Shown: positions 35,420 to 44,397 of the stretch, piece after piece
Layout: each line of letters begins with the position of its first letter
How positions within the stretch are numbered: position 1 is the first letter of the stretch
DNA from: Epithemia pelagica
Taxonomy: Eukaryota; Bacillariophyta; Bacillariophyceae; Surirellales; Surirellaceae
Direction: 5' to 3'
Length of the DNA: 64,000 bases
Assembly: GCA_946965045.2 (NCBI GenBank)
Contig: OX337229.1
Span: forward strand, 4,774,001-4,838,000
The notes under the pieces: model-generated
Seen by the model: only the letters and a program-made list of their open reading frames with translations
Database searches by the model: none
What the model was told of the DNA's origin: nothing
Position numbers and translations under genes: made by a program

Positions 35420-36265
35420 TCATCTTGACGTAGCAGCATCCTCCATCGAACACCGTGACCGTTTAATATCAGGGGCAAAGTCCATTGTTGCCGTGGATGT
35501 ATCAGCCCGACGTTGGCTAGATTGTGTTTTTGACTGGCGCTGATACCAGTGAGCTCTGTAGTCCAATAAGATTGTCTTGTGATCAGCAAAGTATTCATAC
35601 TTTTCAATATCCTCCATATCAATAAGTTTCACTTCCTTCACATCATCTGCCGCTTTCGGATGCTCAGTACCCTCCAAGTGAATTGCATAAACAACGCTCA
35701 CTGTATGGCGTCGATTGTCCCGACGTGGATCCGAGTAGATGCCAAACAAGACAGGTTGTGGTGGTTTTCTCGTCGGAGCTAAAGACAATGGTGTTGAAAT
35801 ATCAATACCTGTTTCTTCCTTGAGTTCTCGTCGCACTGCGTCTTCGGACGTTTCTCCTATTTGAACAAATCCACCCATGGTGGCCAATTGATTGGTATCC
35901 TTACGTCGAACAAGCCACAATTGATTCGATCCAGATATAATCACCAAATCAATAGCCAAGCTGGGTGTACACATGCAGTACAAATCGTATGAACTGCAAA
36001 AACAGCTTCCTGATTGTGGTCCACTCGGATGCCCGCCGTTCCAATGTACCTGTGTGCTAGTTGGCCCGTTTCCTGGTGGTCGCAGCAAGGGCGACACAGT
36101 CGTGCTCGCCCTCAAGACCAGAAACAAAATTACAAGGGAGAAAACGACATTCAAGGCAAAGGACAAATTCGAGACATGTGCCATTGTGGTTAAGCCAGAA
36201 GTGCTCAAGTTGCTACGACGTCGTTTCGGTAGAGCCGCAGCCGCCATTGAAGAAGGAAATACCAT
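35420..36265 (-). CDS. Nudix hydrolase with N-terminal membrane anchor
   Basis: A single exon of 281 residues from an ATG. The Nudix box is complete near residues 130-155: GGFVQIGETSEDAVRRELKE followed by ETGI, with the REXXEE metal-binding glutamates. Residues about 35-53 (FALNVVFSLVILFLVLRAS) form one membrane helix, preceded by basic residues, so the enzyme is probably anchored with its domain on the lumenal or exoplasmic side, or the segment is a signal anchor. A short Cys-rich stretch (CFCSSYDLYCMC) lies before the domain. Nudix enzymes cleave nucleoside diphosphates linked to another group; the sequence does not reveal the substrate. It shares a 170-bp divergent promoter with the aldo/keto reductase. 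Confidence 0.9.
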   Translation of the reverse strand: MVFPSSMAAAALPKRRRSNLSTSGLTTMAHVSNLSFALNVVFSLVILFLVLRASTTVSPLLRPPGNGPTSTQVHWNGGHPSGPQSGSCFCSSYDLYCMCTPSLAIDLVIISGSNQLWLVRRKDTNQLATMGGFVQIGETSEDAVRRELKEETGIDISTPLSLAPTRKPPQPVLFGIYSDPRRDNRRHTVSVVYAIHLEGTEHPKAADDVKEVKLIDMEDIEKYEYFADHKTILLDYRAHWYQRQSKTQSSQRRADTSTATMDFAPDIKRSRCSMEDAATSR

Positions 36266-36435
36266 GGTGGCTGGATGGTTCGTCGAAAGAAAAGTCTGTG
36301 CTGTGACAAAAAAATGAGATCAGTCGCTGATAACACGCACCCCAACGACCATGGAGGCGCCCATTTGTATGCCCATGACATTCTTCGAACTGAGAACGAG
36401 ATTTAGGAACGGAAAGGGCCTTGGATATAGAAACA

Positions 36436-37577
36436 ATGGTGACTGCTCAATCCCAGGCGATCATACAGCAAACGTTGTTACCTCGCATGGGGCTGGGCAT
36501 GGCAGCTTTGGGTCGACCGGGCTACATTAACTTGGATCGATCGTCCATCTTTGGGACCGAAGAAAGGACCGTCGAAACGATGCAATCGTCGGCCAATACC
36601 GTCATGGATACTCTCTTTGAAAATTGCGGAGACGAGCGACCTTGGCTGGATTGTGCCCGGTCGTACGGTTTGTCCGAGAAATTTGTGGGCGAGTACCTAC
36701 GGTCCAAGCAAATTTCTCCCAGTAGTGTCCATGTTTCATCCAAATGGGGATATAGTAAGTTGGAATCATAAGCAACCGCTCCGAGACGAGAACGAACGAT
36801 ATGAGGGCTCTTAACGATTTTATCGGCTCCGTTTTATTTTCGTCCATGATTGAATTGCTGTTAGCCTACGTTGCCGATTGGAAAGTGTCATTGGAAACTC
36901 CCGATGCGAAACATGAGGTTAAGGACCATTCCACGGAAAACTTCCTGAAACAAGTTGAGGAAAGTGCCAATCTCCTCGGAGAATACATTGATTTATACCA
37001 AATCCACTCTGCAACTTTTGATTCGGGAATTTTGGATGATACTCGAGCCCATGAAGCGTTGGCGACTTGTCGAAAGGAACGAGGGTGGCGTATTGGTCTT
37101 TCCGTTTCGGGTCCGCAACAAGATGAAATTCTTCGTACCGCACGGCAGATTCGAGTCAAGGGCGACGTAGAGGGAGGTGAAATTCCCTTGTTTGTCTCTG
37201 TACAATGCACCTTCAATTTGCTCGAACAGCGGCCAGCCGCCGCCCTGCGAGAGGCATCCAAAGCAGGCATGGATATCATTATAAAGGAGGGGCTTGCCAA
37301 TGGTCGCGTTTTGAATCATCCAGCCTTGATGGAGTATGCCAAGCAGCTCGACTGCCAAGTGGATCAATTGGCCTTGGCCTTTATACTTGCTCAAGATTTT
37401 AGCCCACGCGTTTTGTCAGGCGCCGTCACTTCGGAACAGTTGGTGTCGAACCTTCGCGCCCGAGAGGTGGCCAAGAAACTCGATGAAAATCCTGACTTGA
37501 TGTCTGAAATTGGAAAGGCATGTATCATGGAAAGTGAAGAATACTGGAAAGAACGATCGGCTCTACAGTGGAATTAA
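36436..37577 (+). CDS. aldo/keto reductase family oxidoreductase
   Basis: Two exons, 36436-36754 and 36865-37577, with a 110-bp GTAAGT...TGTTAG intron, give 343 residues. The join restores SSKWGYTYVADWKV, which carries the conserved catalytic lysine. The rest of the AKR tetrad is visible: Asp and Tyr in WLDCARSYGLSEKFVGEYL and His in LYQIHSATFDSG. The C-terminal IIKEGLANGRVLNH and VLSGAVTSEQLVSNL fit the NADPH-binding end of a TIM barrel. It should reduce an aldehyde or ketone with NADPH, but the substrate cannot be told. The original ATG is at 36436; the frame upstream has no better start. Confidence 0.9.
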
Positions 37578-37722
37578 CTCCTGAACCAACCAGCCATGAC
37601 TCTAAAAATCATAGATACACCTACACTCGTTCATTGATACGATACCGTGAATGAATCCCTGAATGTGGCTAGATAATTATGACACTAGCTCATCGCTGTT
37701 TGATGCGAAACTTTTTTCATGA

Positions 37723-40116
37723 CTATGACATGTACAACATGCCATCGGCGACCATGATTCGCCCTTCTTCTTCCATTCTTCGGACAACATCCTGAACATC
37801 ATCTTCGTTCTCATTTTCAATCTCAGTAATGTGCATGGACCCATCATTTTCTTGAAGCTTTTGCCATATTTCGGAAACCAAATCGGTTTGGCCGTCACCA
37901 GAGTTCTCGTTCAATCGTCGACGTTGTTTCGGACGATCATCAGACTCGTCGACCGACTCGTCCGAAACCACAGATGCACTTGTCGAGACTTCTGTTTCCT
38001 TGCTGTCGTCATGATACAGGGCAAAACTGAGAATGTCCATTGCATGTTCGCAGTCTGGTTTGGGTTCGACAGTATCCGAAAGACGCGCCTTGGCGTGGGC
38101 GGTTGCCAAACGAATCACTGTTTCCAAGCTACGTGCCGTAATCGGGAGAGTGCGTTCGTCTTGTAGCGCTCTCATTTCGGCGTACCGATTGGCAATAAAA
38201 TCTCGAGCGGCCTCTGTCAACACTGGTTGTTTTCGAGCTTTGGCATAATGCAAGAACTTTCGTAAAAATTCATGCTGTAGGATATCGTTGGAATGAGGAT
38301 CCGTTTCATCCCCCGTGTGTACACTGTGACGATTGCGTTGCCATACGGAGTGGACCTTATCTTTGGGACCGTCGTCAAAATCTTCGTCATCTGACGCATC
38401 GTCGTAATCACTGTCGTAACCAGCCTGATGGTGAGCCGATCTGTAACTGTGTCCGGTGATGACATGACTTGCTATCCTTCGATCGAGTTCGGGGTCCAAC
38501 TGATCTAGGACCACAAACAAGAGATCAAAACGACTGAGGAGCGAATCGGGCAAGCCAATATTTTCTTGGATACGCCGTCGGCGATCGTACTGTCCATACA
38601 CGGGGTTGGCAGCAGCTAGAACAGAGCATCGAGCATTCAGACTCGCATGAATCCCTGCTTTTGCAATGGTGACTGTCTGTTGCTCCATGGCCTCGTGAAT
38701 TGCAACTCGATCGTTTTCTCCCATTTTATCAAACTCATCCACACAGACGATTCCCCTATCTGCAAGCACCATGGCACCAGCTTCGAGACGTCGTTCCCTC
38801 GTCTCTGGATCCGAAGTGACTGCGGCAGTCAAACCAACACCAGAGGACCCCTTTCCGGTTGTAGACACTGCCAAAGGAGCGATAGACATGATTGAACGAA
38901 GGAGCTGACTTTTTGCCGTAGAAGGATCACCAACCATCAATATGTTAATGTCTCCACGTAAATGGGTTCCATTCTCTAGATTTTTCTCAACTCCAGACAG
39001 AAGCTGGAGAATCAACGCCTTCTTGATGATTGAGTGGCCGTGTATTGAAGGGGCGACACTTCGAGCAAGGACATTGAGAATATCCTTACGTTCGGACAAG
39101 GACCGAATGGATTCGACATCAGTCGGAGAGAAGCCGAGATGAGCCACATCCCTGCCCAAGATTTGTACGTTATTGACCAAGACAACGGTACGAAATACAC
39201 CCGATGTTGATTTTTGCCCCTGCGCCGACGTTGTGAGTGCGCGATAAACTCCATTGACCATGACTCTGTCCCCTGGTTTGATACGATCCACCAAATCATG
39301 GTCAAGAATAAGCTCCACAGATCGCGGGAGCTGCCCCATGGGAGCCCGTTCCGGCATCTCCTGAAGTGTTATCGTTTGGTGGTCTTTGAATGTACTAAGA
39401 CCAAATTCTGTTTCCAAAGGTCTCCCCTCATCGTCTTTGGTAGGATAGACGGATGTTGTAATGTTGATGATTTGATCGGGAAGCTCCGTCCCCGTTCGAT
39501 CAAACTTTCGGAGACCAAGATTGGGGTCTGTCGCATCGACGTATTCACGATATTGGTGTTTCTTAGTTTCTGGGCAGTAGTGCGCCGATTTGACCACTTT
39601 GGGTTTGACCGTAGATACTTTGGTGGCCACTCCCTCCACACAAACCAAATGTCGGAGGGAAGAAGAATTGAGATCGCGAGGACTGGAAGCCTGCGATCCA
39701 ATGACACCGTTGATTCCGACTTTGATGGACCCATCTAGTTTGTCATATCCCGGCCGTTCCTGATCGGCAACGTTGTGGCAAGCGCTTTCCAAGGCTCGGA
39801 TATGGCGAAAGGGATCGCGTTGCAATTGATGCGACAAGGTCGCATCCTGCGATCGAAGTTCGGCGATTGTAAAGGTAACACGAGGGCATCCAACACCACC
39901 CAAGGAAGAGTTTTGTTGCTTTCTGTGGTGACTAAAATCATCTAGAGTTGTGGTGATTCGATCAGTGAAGACCTGTAATTGGGACGGAACGAAAAAACAG
40001 ATGAGATTCATTAGTATCATCATGGAGCCTCCTCAAGCCAGGAGCATCTATTGACATACCGGCTGCTCCACAAACATTTGATAGCGGTCTCTCAGATTTG
40101 AAAAGTTGTCCGTCAT
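37723..40116 (-). CDS. MCM3: DNA replication licensing factor MCM3
   Basis: Two exons on the minus strand: a 57-bp first exon (40116-40060, MTDNFSNLRDRYQMFVEQP) and 39972-37723, with an 87-bp GTATGT...TTACAG intron in phase 0; product about 768 residues. The N-terminal VEGVATKVSTVKPKVVKSAH identifies MCM3 among the MCM family. Walker A is GDPSTAKSQLLRS, Walker B IVCVDEFDKM, and the arginine finger SRFDLLFVVLD. An acidic patch (DSDYDDASDDEDFDDGPKD) and the basic PKQRRRLNE, a possible nuclear signal, follow. MCM3 is one of six ring subunits of the replicative helicase. It diverges from the carotenoid-oxygenase-like gene. Confidence 0.96.
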
Positions 40117-40659
40117 CTTGAACAACTCGGTGCTCTTCACTCCAGAAGCCAGAAGAGGGATGTGTCTACCAAAGGGAAACCAAAGCAACCGAGATGTGAA
40201 TGCAAAAGGGAACGGCAAAAAGGCGCATGTCTCTCTGAAGAGAGAGAGGAGAACGTCAACCGACTCGCATTCGAGCAGGCTTGGCGCGCGGGTCTACCTG
40301 TCACTCCTCCAAGCAACGGACGTCGCTCTATGGACAAAAGTGTACAAACCACACGGAACGTCCCTCCCGTGCGCGCTCGAACTGTGGGAGGGGAGTGCGC
40401 GAATAGGTAGATAAGGCAATTTAAATGCGCTCTCTGCGCATGTCGAGGCAACCCCCACGCCATCGTCGCCTGGTTCCGAACCGGGAGACGAACAGAAGGA
40501 CTGACGCATTTCGGACAGACCCTTCATTGCGCGTGAATTGTGATGGGGCGATGTGGATCTTCTTTGTTGCTGCCAACGCGTCATCGACGAACCATCCAAG
40601 GGTTTGCTGTTGAAACTTGTGCAACCACACGTCAAATTCCATTTCATTGATCCAACACA
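40117..40659. promoter_or_regulatory. divergent promoter region MCM3 / carotenoid-oxygenase-like gene
   Basis: 543 bp between outward-facing starts. It contains TTGGCGCGCG at 40281-40290, close to the E2F consensus TTTSSCGC; MCM genes are classic E2F targets in animals and plants. Several other CGCG-containing words lie nearby. Whether a diatom E2F binds here is inference. Confidence 0.35.
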
Positions 40660-42660
40660 ATGGCGTCCTGGACGTTCAGGGCACTCCTCCCATGCATTGC
40701 CATTGGACACGTAGCATGGGGATTTCCGTTGCCCTTGTCCAAGATTCACCCTGGTATCTCACGTGTTCGCTCTACATCAACCGCCCCCCGTGCAAGTGTC
40801 TCCGATGAACCCGAATTGCAGGAGCAGGGAGTCAATCAAGAGAACGATATGCCTGACATGAAGGCCTATGCCCGCGGCTACACTACAGTGTTTGAAGAAG
40901 TCCCATTTCGTTTGTGCCAACCCTCGACTGGATCCATCCCCAACGATTTACGAGGATCGTATTTTCGGGCTGGACCGGCCATGTTTAGTGCTGGATCGAT
41001 TGTCCCTCCGAAAACAGCCATTATCCAACCCAAACAACCGCCCGTGGCCGATGGAGTAGATCCATCCCGCATGGTGTTACACCCGTTTGAAGGCGATGGT
41101 GGTGTAGTGGCAATCACATTTGGCACGGTGGACGACGACGACGACGACCAATCCAACCAAGAACAAGAATCGAAAGACAAGGAGGATGAGGAACCAAAGG
41201 CAGTCTTTCGGTTTCGTTATGTTCGAACCAATGCCTTGTTCAATGAACGAAAAAAGGGTGAAAAGTGTTATACGGCAATGGAATCGACACGAGAAATGGG
41301 TCCGGATTGTGCTCTAGGACTCGGCAACGATTGGCATTTACCCTTGTACCGACACCATCTTCAACCCGGTCTCAATAAGAATCGCAAAAATACTTCCAAT
41401 ACACGAACCATCTACTGGGGCAAACGTCTCTTGACATTGTGGGAAGGCGGCCAACCGTACAAACTGGACTCCCTGGCCTTGTCCACCGAAGGACGGTCGC
41501 AACTGGGCGGTGCCATTAAGCGAGAAGAAGATCCCTTTGGCGGCAAGATGGTGATTGACTCCAAAACAGATCGAGCACTTTTTTATGGTCTGGATCAAGA
41601 CGTGAGACAATCCGAAGTGACAATCTACGAGTTTGGAAACGATTTTCGATTGGTTCCCAATGGGGGACGTCGGTTCTTTTCACTCCCAGGTTTGGCTGTT
41701 TTGAATGACTTTTGTGCCACGGAAAACTATGCAGTTTTTATTCAACCTGCCATGAATACCAATGGGATGCAGTTTGTCTTCAACAAGGAACCTGGAAAGG
41801 TAGCAAGCCTTGACAAGGAAGGCCCGGCCCTTCTTCACTTGATTCCCAGACCAAGCAGCTCCAAACGACAACAAACAGTTCCCGTCCCGATAAGTGAGGG
41901 CATGGTGGACGCCAATCTTCACTTTGTCAATGCCTACGACGATGGCCCGGATAAGGTAGTAATCGATGCTATCCGAACGGCTGCTCCATCGATCCAACCA
42001 GGAGTTGAAACTACGGCATGGCCATGGGTCGATACCATTGACAAGTATCGAACTGGAAGCGGGGCCCGGTCTCTCTGGCGATATACAGTCGACACAAAAT
42101 CTGGCAAGATTTCCAAGGACTGTTTGGTAAAGTCCAACTGTGCCTTTGGTGTTGTGAGCCCTGCTGTTAGCACGCAAAGACATCAATTCATATACATGAA
42201 TGTGGGTGCTGGAGATTCCGCTGCCTTTCCGCCACAAGGGATTGCCAGATATGATGCGGATTCTGGAAAAGTCGATACATGGATGCCTCAAAAACATGAA
42301 TTTTGTGGTGAACCCGTGTTTGCCCCCAAAGTTGGTTCCTCTGGCCCAGACGATGGATACCTATTGAGTATTCTTCTTGATGGGGAACGACAAAAAAGCG
42401 ATTTGATCATTCTGGATTCGCACAAGATAAGTTCAGGTCCCGTCTCACGTATTCCATTGGGAATACTGATTCCCCATGGCTTATTTGGATGTTTTGCACA
42501 AGATGCCGTGTGGTCGGCGGATGCTATTGAAAGACGAGCGAGGTTATTTGACAAAATGGAATCGAGGGGCAACATGTGGAATGAAGTCAAGAGTGATTTC
42601 TCGGGACTAGGACTGCGTTTGGATGATATTGATGAATACTTTCCTGGTCTGTTTGGCTGA
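40660..42660 (+). CDS. carotenoid cleavage dioxygenase homologue lacking most iron ligands
   Basis: A single exon of 666 residues. Family landmarks in order: GSIPNDLRGSYFRAGPAMF, HPFEGDGGVVAITF, FRYVRTNALFNER, RLLTLWEGGQPYKLDSLAL, and LHFVNAYDDG. The family binds Fe(II) with four histidines. By eye-alignment, the first (in AHPKVD) is Lys296 (FGGKMVID), the second (in HDF.ITE) is Asn349 (LNDFCATENYAVF), the third is kept as His421, and the fourth (GFHG) is Phe609 (PHGLFGCF). Ordinary dioxygenase chemistry is therefore unlikely. The N-terminus (LLPCIAIGHVAWGFPLP) looks like a signal peptide, perhaps with a plastid-type cleavage site. A role in carotenoid or apocarotenoid binding is only a possibility. 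A DDDDDDQ-rich insert lies near 165-185. Confidence 0.82.
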   Translation: MASWTFRALLPCIAIGHVAWGFPLPLSKIHPGISRVRSTSTAPRASVSDEPELQEQGVNQENDMPDMKAYARGYTTVFEEVPFRLCQPSTGSIPNDLRGSYFRAGPAMFSAGSIVPPKTAIIQPKQPPVADGVDPSRMVLHPFEGDGGVVAITFGTVDDDDDDQSNQEQESKDKEDEEPKAVFRFRYVRTNALFNERKKGEKCYTAMESTREMGPDCALGLGNDWHLPLYRHHLQPGLNKNRKNTSNTRTIYWGKRLLTLWEGGQPYKLDSLALSTEGRSQLGGAIKREEDPFGGKMVIDSKTDRALFYGLDQDVRQSEVTIYEFGNDFRLVPNGGRRFFSLPGLAVLNDFCATENYAVFIQPAMNTNGMQFVFNKEPGKVASLDKEGPALLHLIPRPSSSKRQQTVPVPISEGMVDANLHFVNAYDDGPDKVVIDAIRTAAPSIQPGVETTAWPWVDTIDKYRTGSGARSLWRYTVDTKSGKISKDCLVKSNCAFGVVSPAVSTQRHQFIYMNVGAGDSAAFPPQGIARYDADSGKVDTWMPQKHEFCGEPVFAPKVGSSGPDDGYLLSILLDGERQKSDLIILDSHKISSGPVSRIPLGILIPHGLFGCFAQDAVWSADAIERRARLFDKMESRGNMWNEVKSDFSGLGLRLDDIDEYFPGLFG

Positions 42661-42952
42661 ATGACGGGACTCTAGCGTCGGCGTAGTAGTTGCTCGTTTG
42701 ATTCTAAGGCCTTATTCCTTATAGATCGCACTCTTCTTTTATCGACGTTTCAATTTGTAACGATAGAAGTCGGTGGGTTACCCCCAGCTTAGGTAGGAGT
42801 ACTCGATCTGTCCTATTGTAAGGTTACCATAGATCCCCCGGTCGCAGAAAATGGAGGGTAGCAACGGCATCAAATTTTCGTGATAGAGATCCAACCACTC
42901 CGGCAATGACATTGCCTAAAAGTCAAGGCGGCGACTGGAGACGAGCGTCGAC

Positions 42953-43978
42953 ATGATTGGGCAATTCCTCATAGAAAATCCAACGGAGATCGACGTCGGG
43001 AAAGGTCTTGAGGACACGAGCGATGACACCGGAGCTCGTGATTTCGATCAATCCATGGCGTTACTCAGTGGTGGTAGCAGATGCAAAACTGAGTTCGACA
43101 AGTTATTGAAGTCGGTAATGGAACAAGAAAACAATTCTGTTGAAAAGTCTTCTTTGGCCAGGAATATGTTGAACAAAGAGTCTGATCAACTTAACAACAA
43201 ATGCGTCCGTTGCTTCATTCAGGGACCAACAAGCTCTGGGAAGACGTCGCTCGTATTGGATTGGGCGTTGACACTGGCAATGGAATGTGCCACATCACAT
43301 CAGTGTTGTGAACAATGTCAATCTCATCCTGAAACATGCCGCTGCAATGACGTTGAAGTGATTCTATGTCGTCCTGGATCAGATCCTCCCAACGAACAGT
43401 TCCCCCCGATTCTTCTACAAAAAATATCCTCCCCTCAACAAGTTTTGGCGCTCCACCGAATACGCATTCATACAGTGCGGACAAGACGGCACTTTCTTGC
43501 TCTTCTGCTTGAGCTTCAAGGTCGTCCAATAACAGAACGACCACGGAGAGCGATTCTTGTGGATGATATTCACCGACTTGTCTGCGAAAACTATGCAACG
43601 CTTGACAACCCCTTATTAAAGTACGAACACGATATGATCCTCTCTCAACTCGGTAAGTTCAGTTCACTGCTGCGTGAAGTCTCGAGTTTATTTTCATGGC
43701 TGTTATATGAACCTTTGCTATTCTTATCGATTGTCCTTTGCACACTTGCTATCGAAAATGCCATAGGTGCTCTTTTGATCGATACTGCCCGTTTTATGGC
43801 AACAACACATCCCATACCGGCGCCAGTTCAAAATCAGAGGGTTGCAAGTTCTGGTTTTCTTCCTCGGTCCTCGATACCATTTCTGGTGACAGCGACGAAA
43901 TCCGCGCAAGAGCCTAGACGATATGATTGCCCAACTTTGTTTTCACATTGGATAAACCTCGACGGCCGTCCTAGGTAG
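42953..43978 (+). CDS. RecA/RAD51-paralogue-like P-loop ATPase (possibly SWSAP1-like)
   Basis: The open frame encodes 341 residues. Walker A is QGPTSSGKTSL near residues 88-98, and a Walker B-like stretch is RRAILVDDIHRL near 200. Between them, HRIRIHTVRTRRHFLALLLEL resembles SWSAP1 and related RAD51-paralogue-like ATPases, which help homologous recombination; this match is from memory of the pattern and is moderate. A cysteine cluster (CCEQCQSHPETCRC) lies after Walker A. A GTAAGT...CATAG intron of 114 bp (43653-43766) can be removed in frame, leaving QLGALLIDTARF, which reads like a beta strand of a RecA core. If retained it adds a hydrophobic stretch of about 38 residues. I favour splicing (303 residues). 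Confidence 0.65.
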   Translation: MIGQFLIENPTEIDVGKGLEDTSDDTGARDFDQSMALLSGGSRCKTEFDKLLKSVMEQENNSVEKSSLARNMLNKESDQLNNKCVRCFIQGPTSSGKTSLVLDWALTLAMECATSHQCCEQCQSHPETCRCNDVEVILCRPGSDPPNEQFPPILLQKISSPQQVLALHRIRIHTVRTRRHFLALLLELQGRPITERPRRAILVDDIHRLVCENYATLDNPLLKYEHDMILSQLGKFSSLLREVSSLFSWLLYEPLLFLSIVLCTLAIENAIGALLIDTARFMATTHPIPAPVQNQRVASSGFLPRSSIPFLVTATKSAQEPRRYDCPTLFSHWINLDGRPR

Positions 43979-44397
43979 TTAGGACCCTGTTCCCGACAAT
44001 GGATAGTGTTGAGCCATTCAGGTTCAATGGGACGAGGGAATGCGTTGGAATAGAGCCAGGTCAGTGCTCTTGTTCATCATTCATCATATTCCATCTCTTC
44101 TCGGAACAACGACTACCTACCTAGACGCAGGCTAAAGTTTTGGCGAGAACACGGGATAGTAGCTAGCCATGCTGTTTCTGCGACACATGCGGACTCCGAC
44201 GTGGACCTGCGTGGACGATGTTCTGTGTGCGTTGTGCGTGGATTTCCTGCTTGCGTGGAAGCGCAGCGACCAAACCCCCCAACACAACCCCCAAAACCTT
44301 TCTTCCACATGATCTTTTGGAAGTCTCCTGATCGCCCAACGGAAAAGAAGCGAGAGAAACATCACAATTCACAATCATTCATCACAACCCATTGACC
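43979..44397. other. intergenic, 419 bp
   Basis: Lies between two same-strand genes. It should hold the 3' UTR of the P-loop gene and the promoter of the aminopeptidase gene. Nothing specific was identified. Confidence 0.4.
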
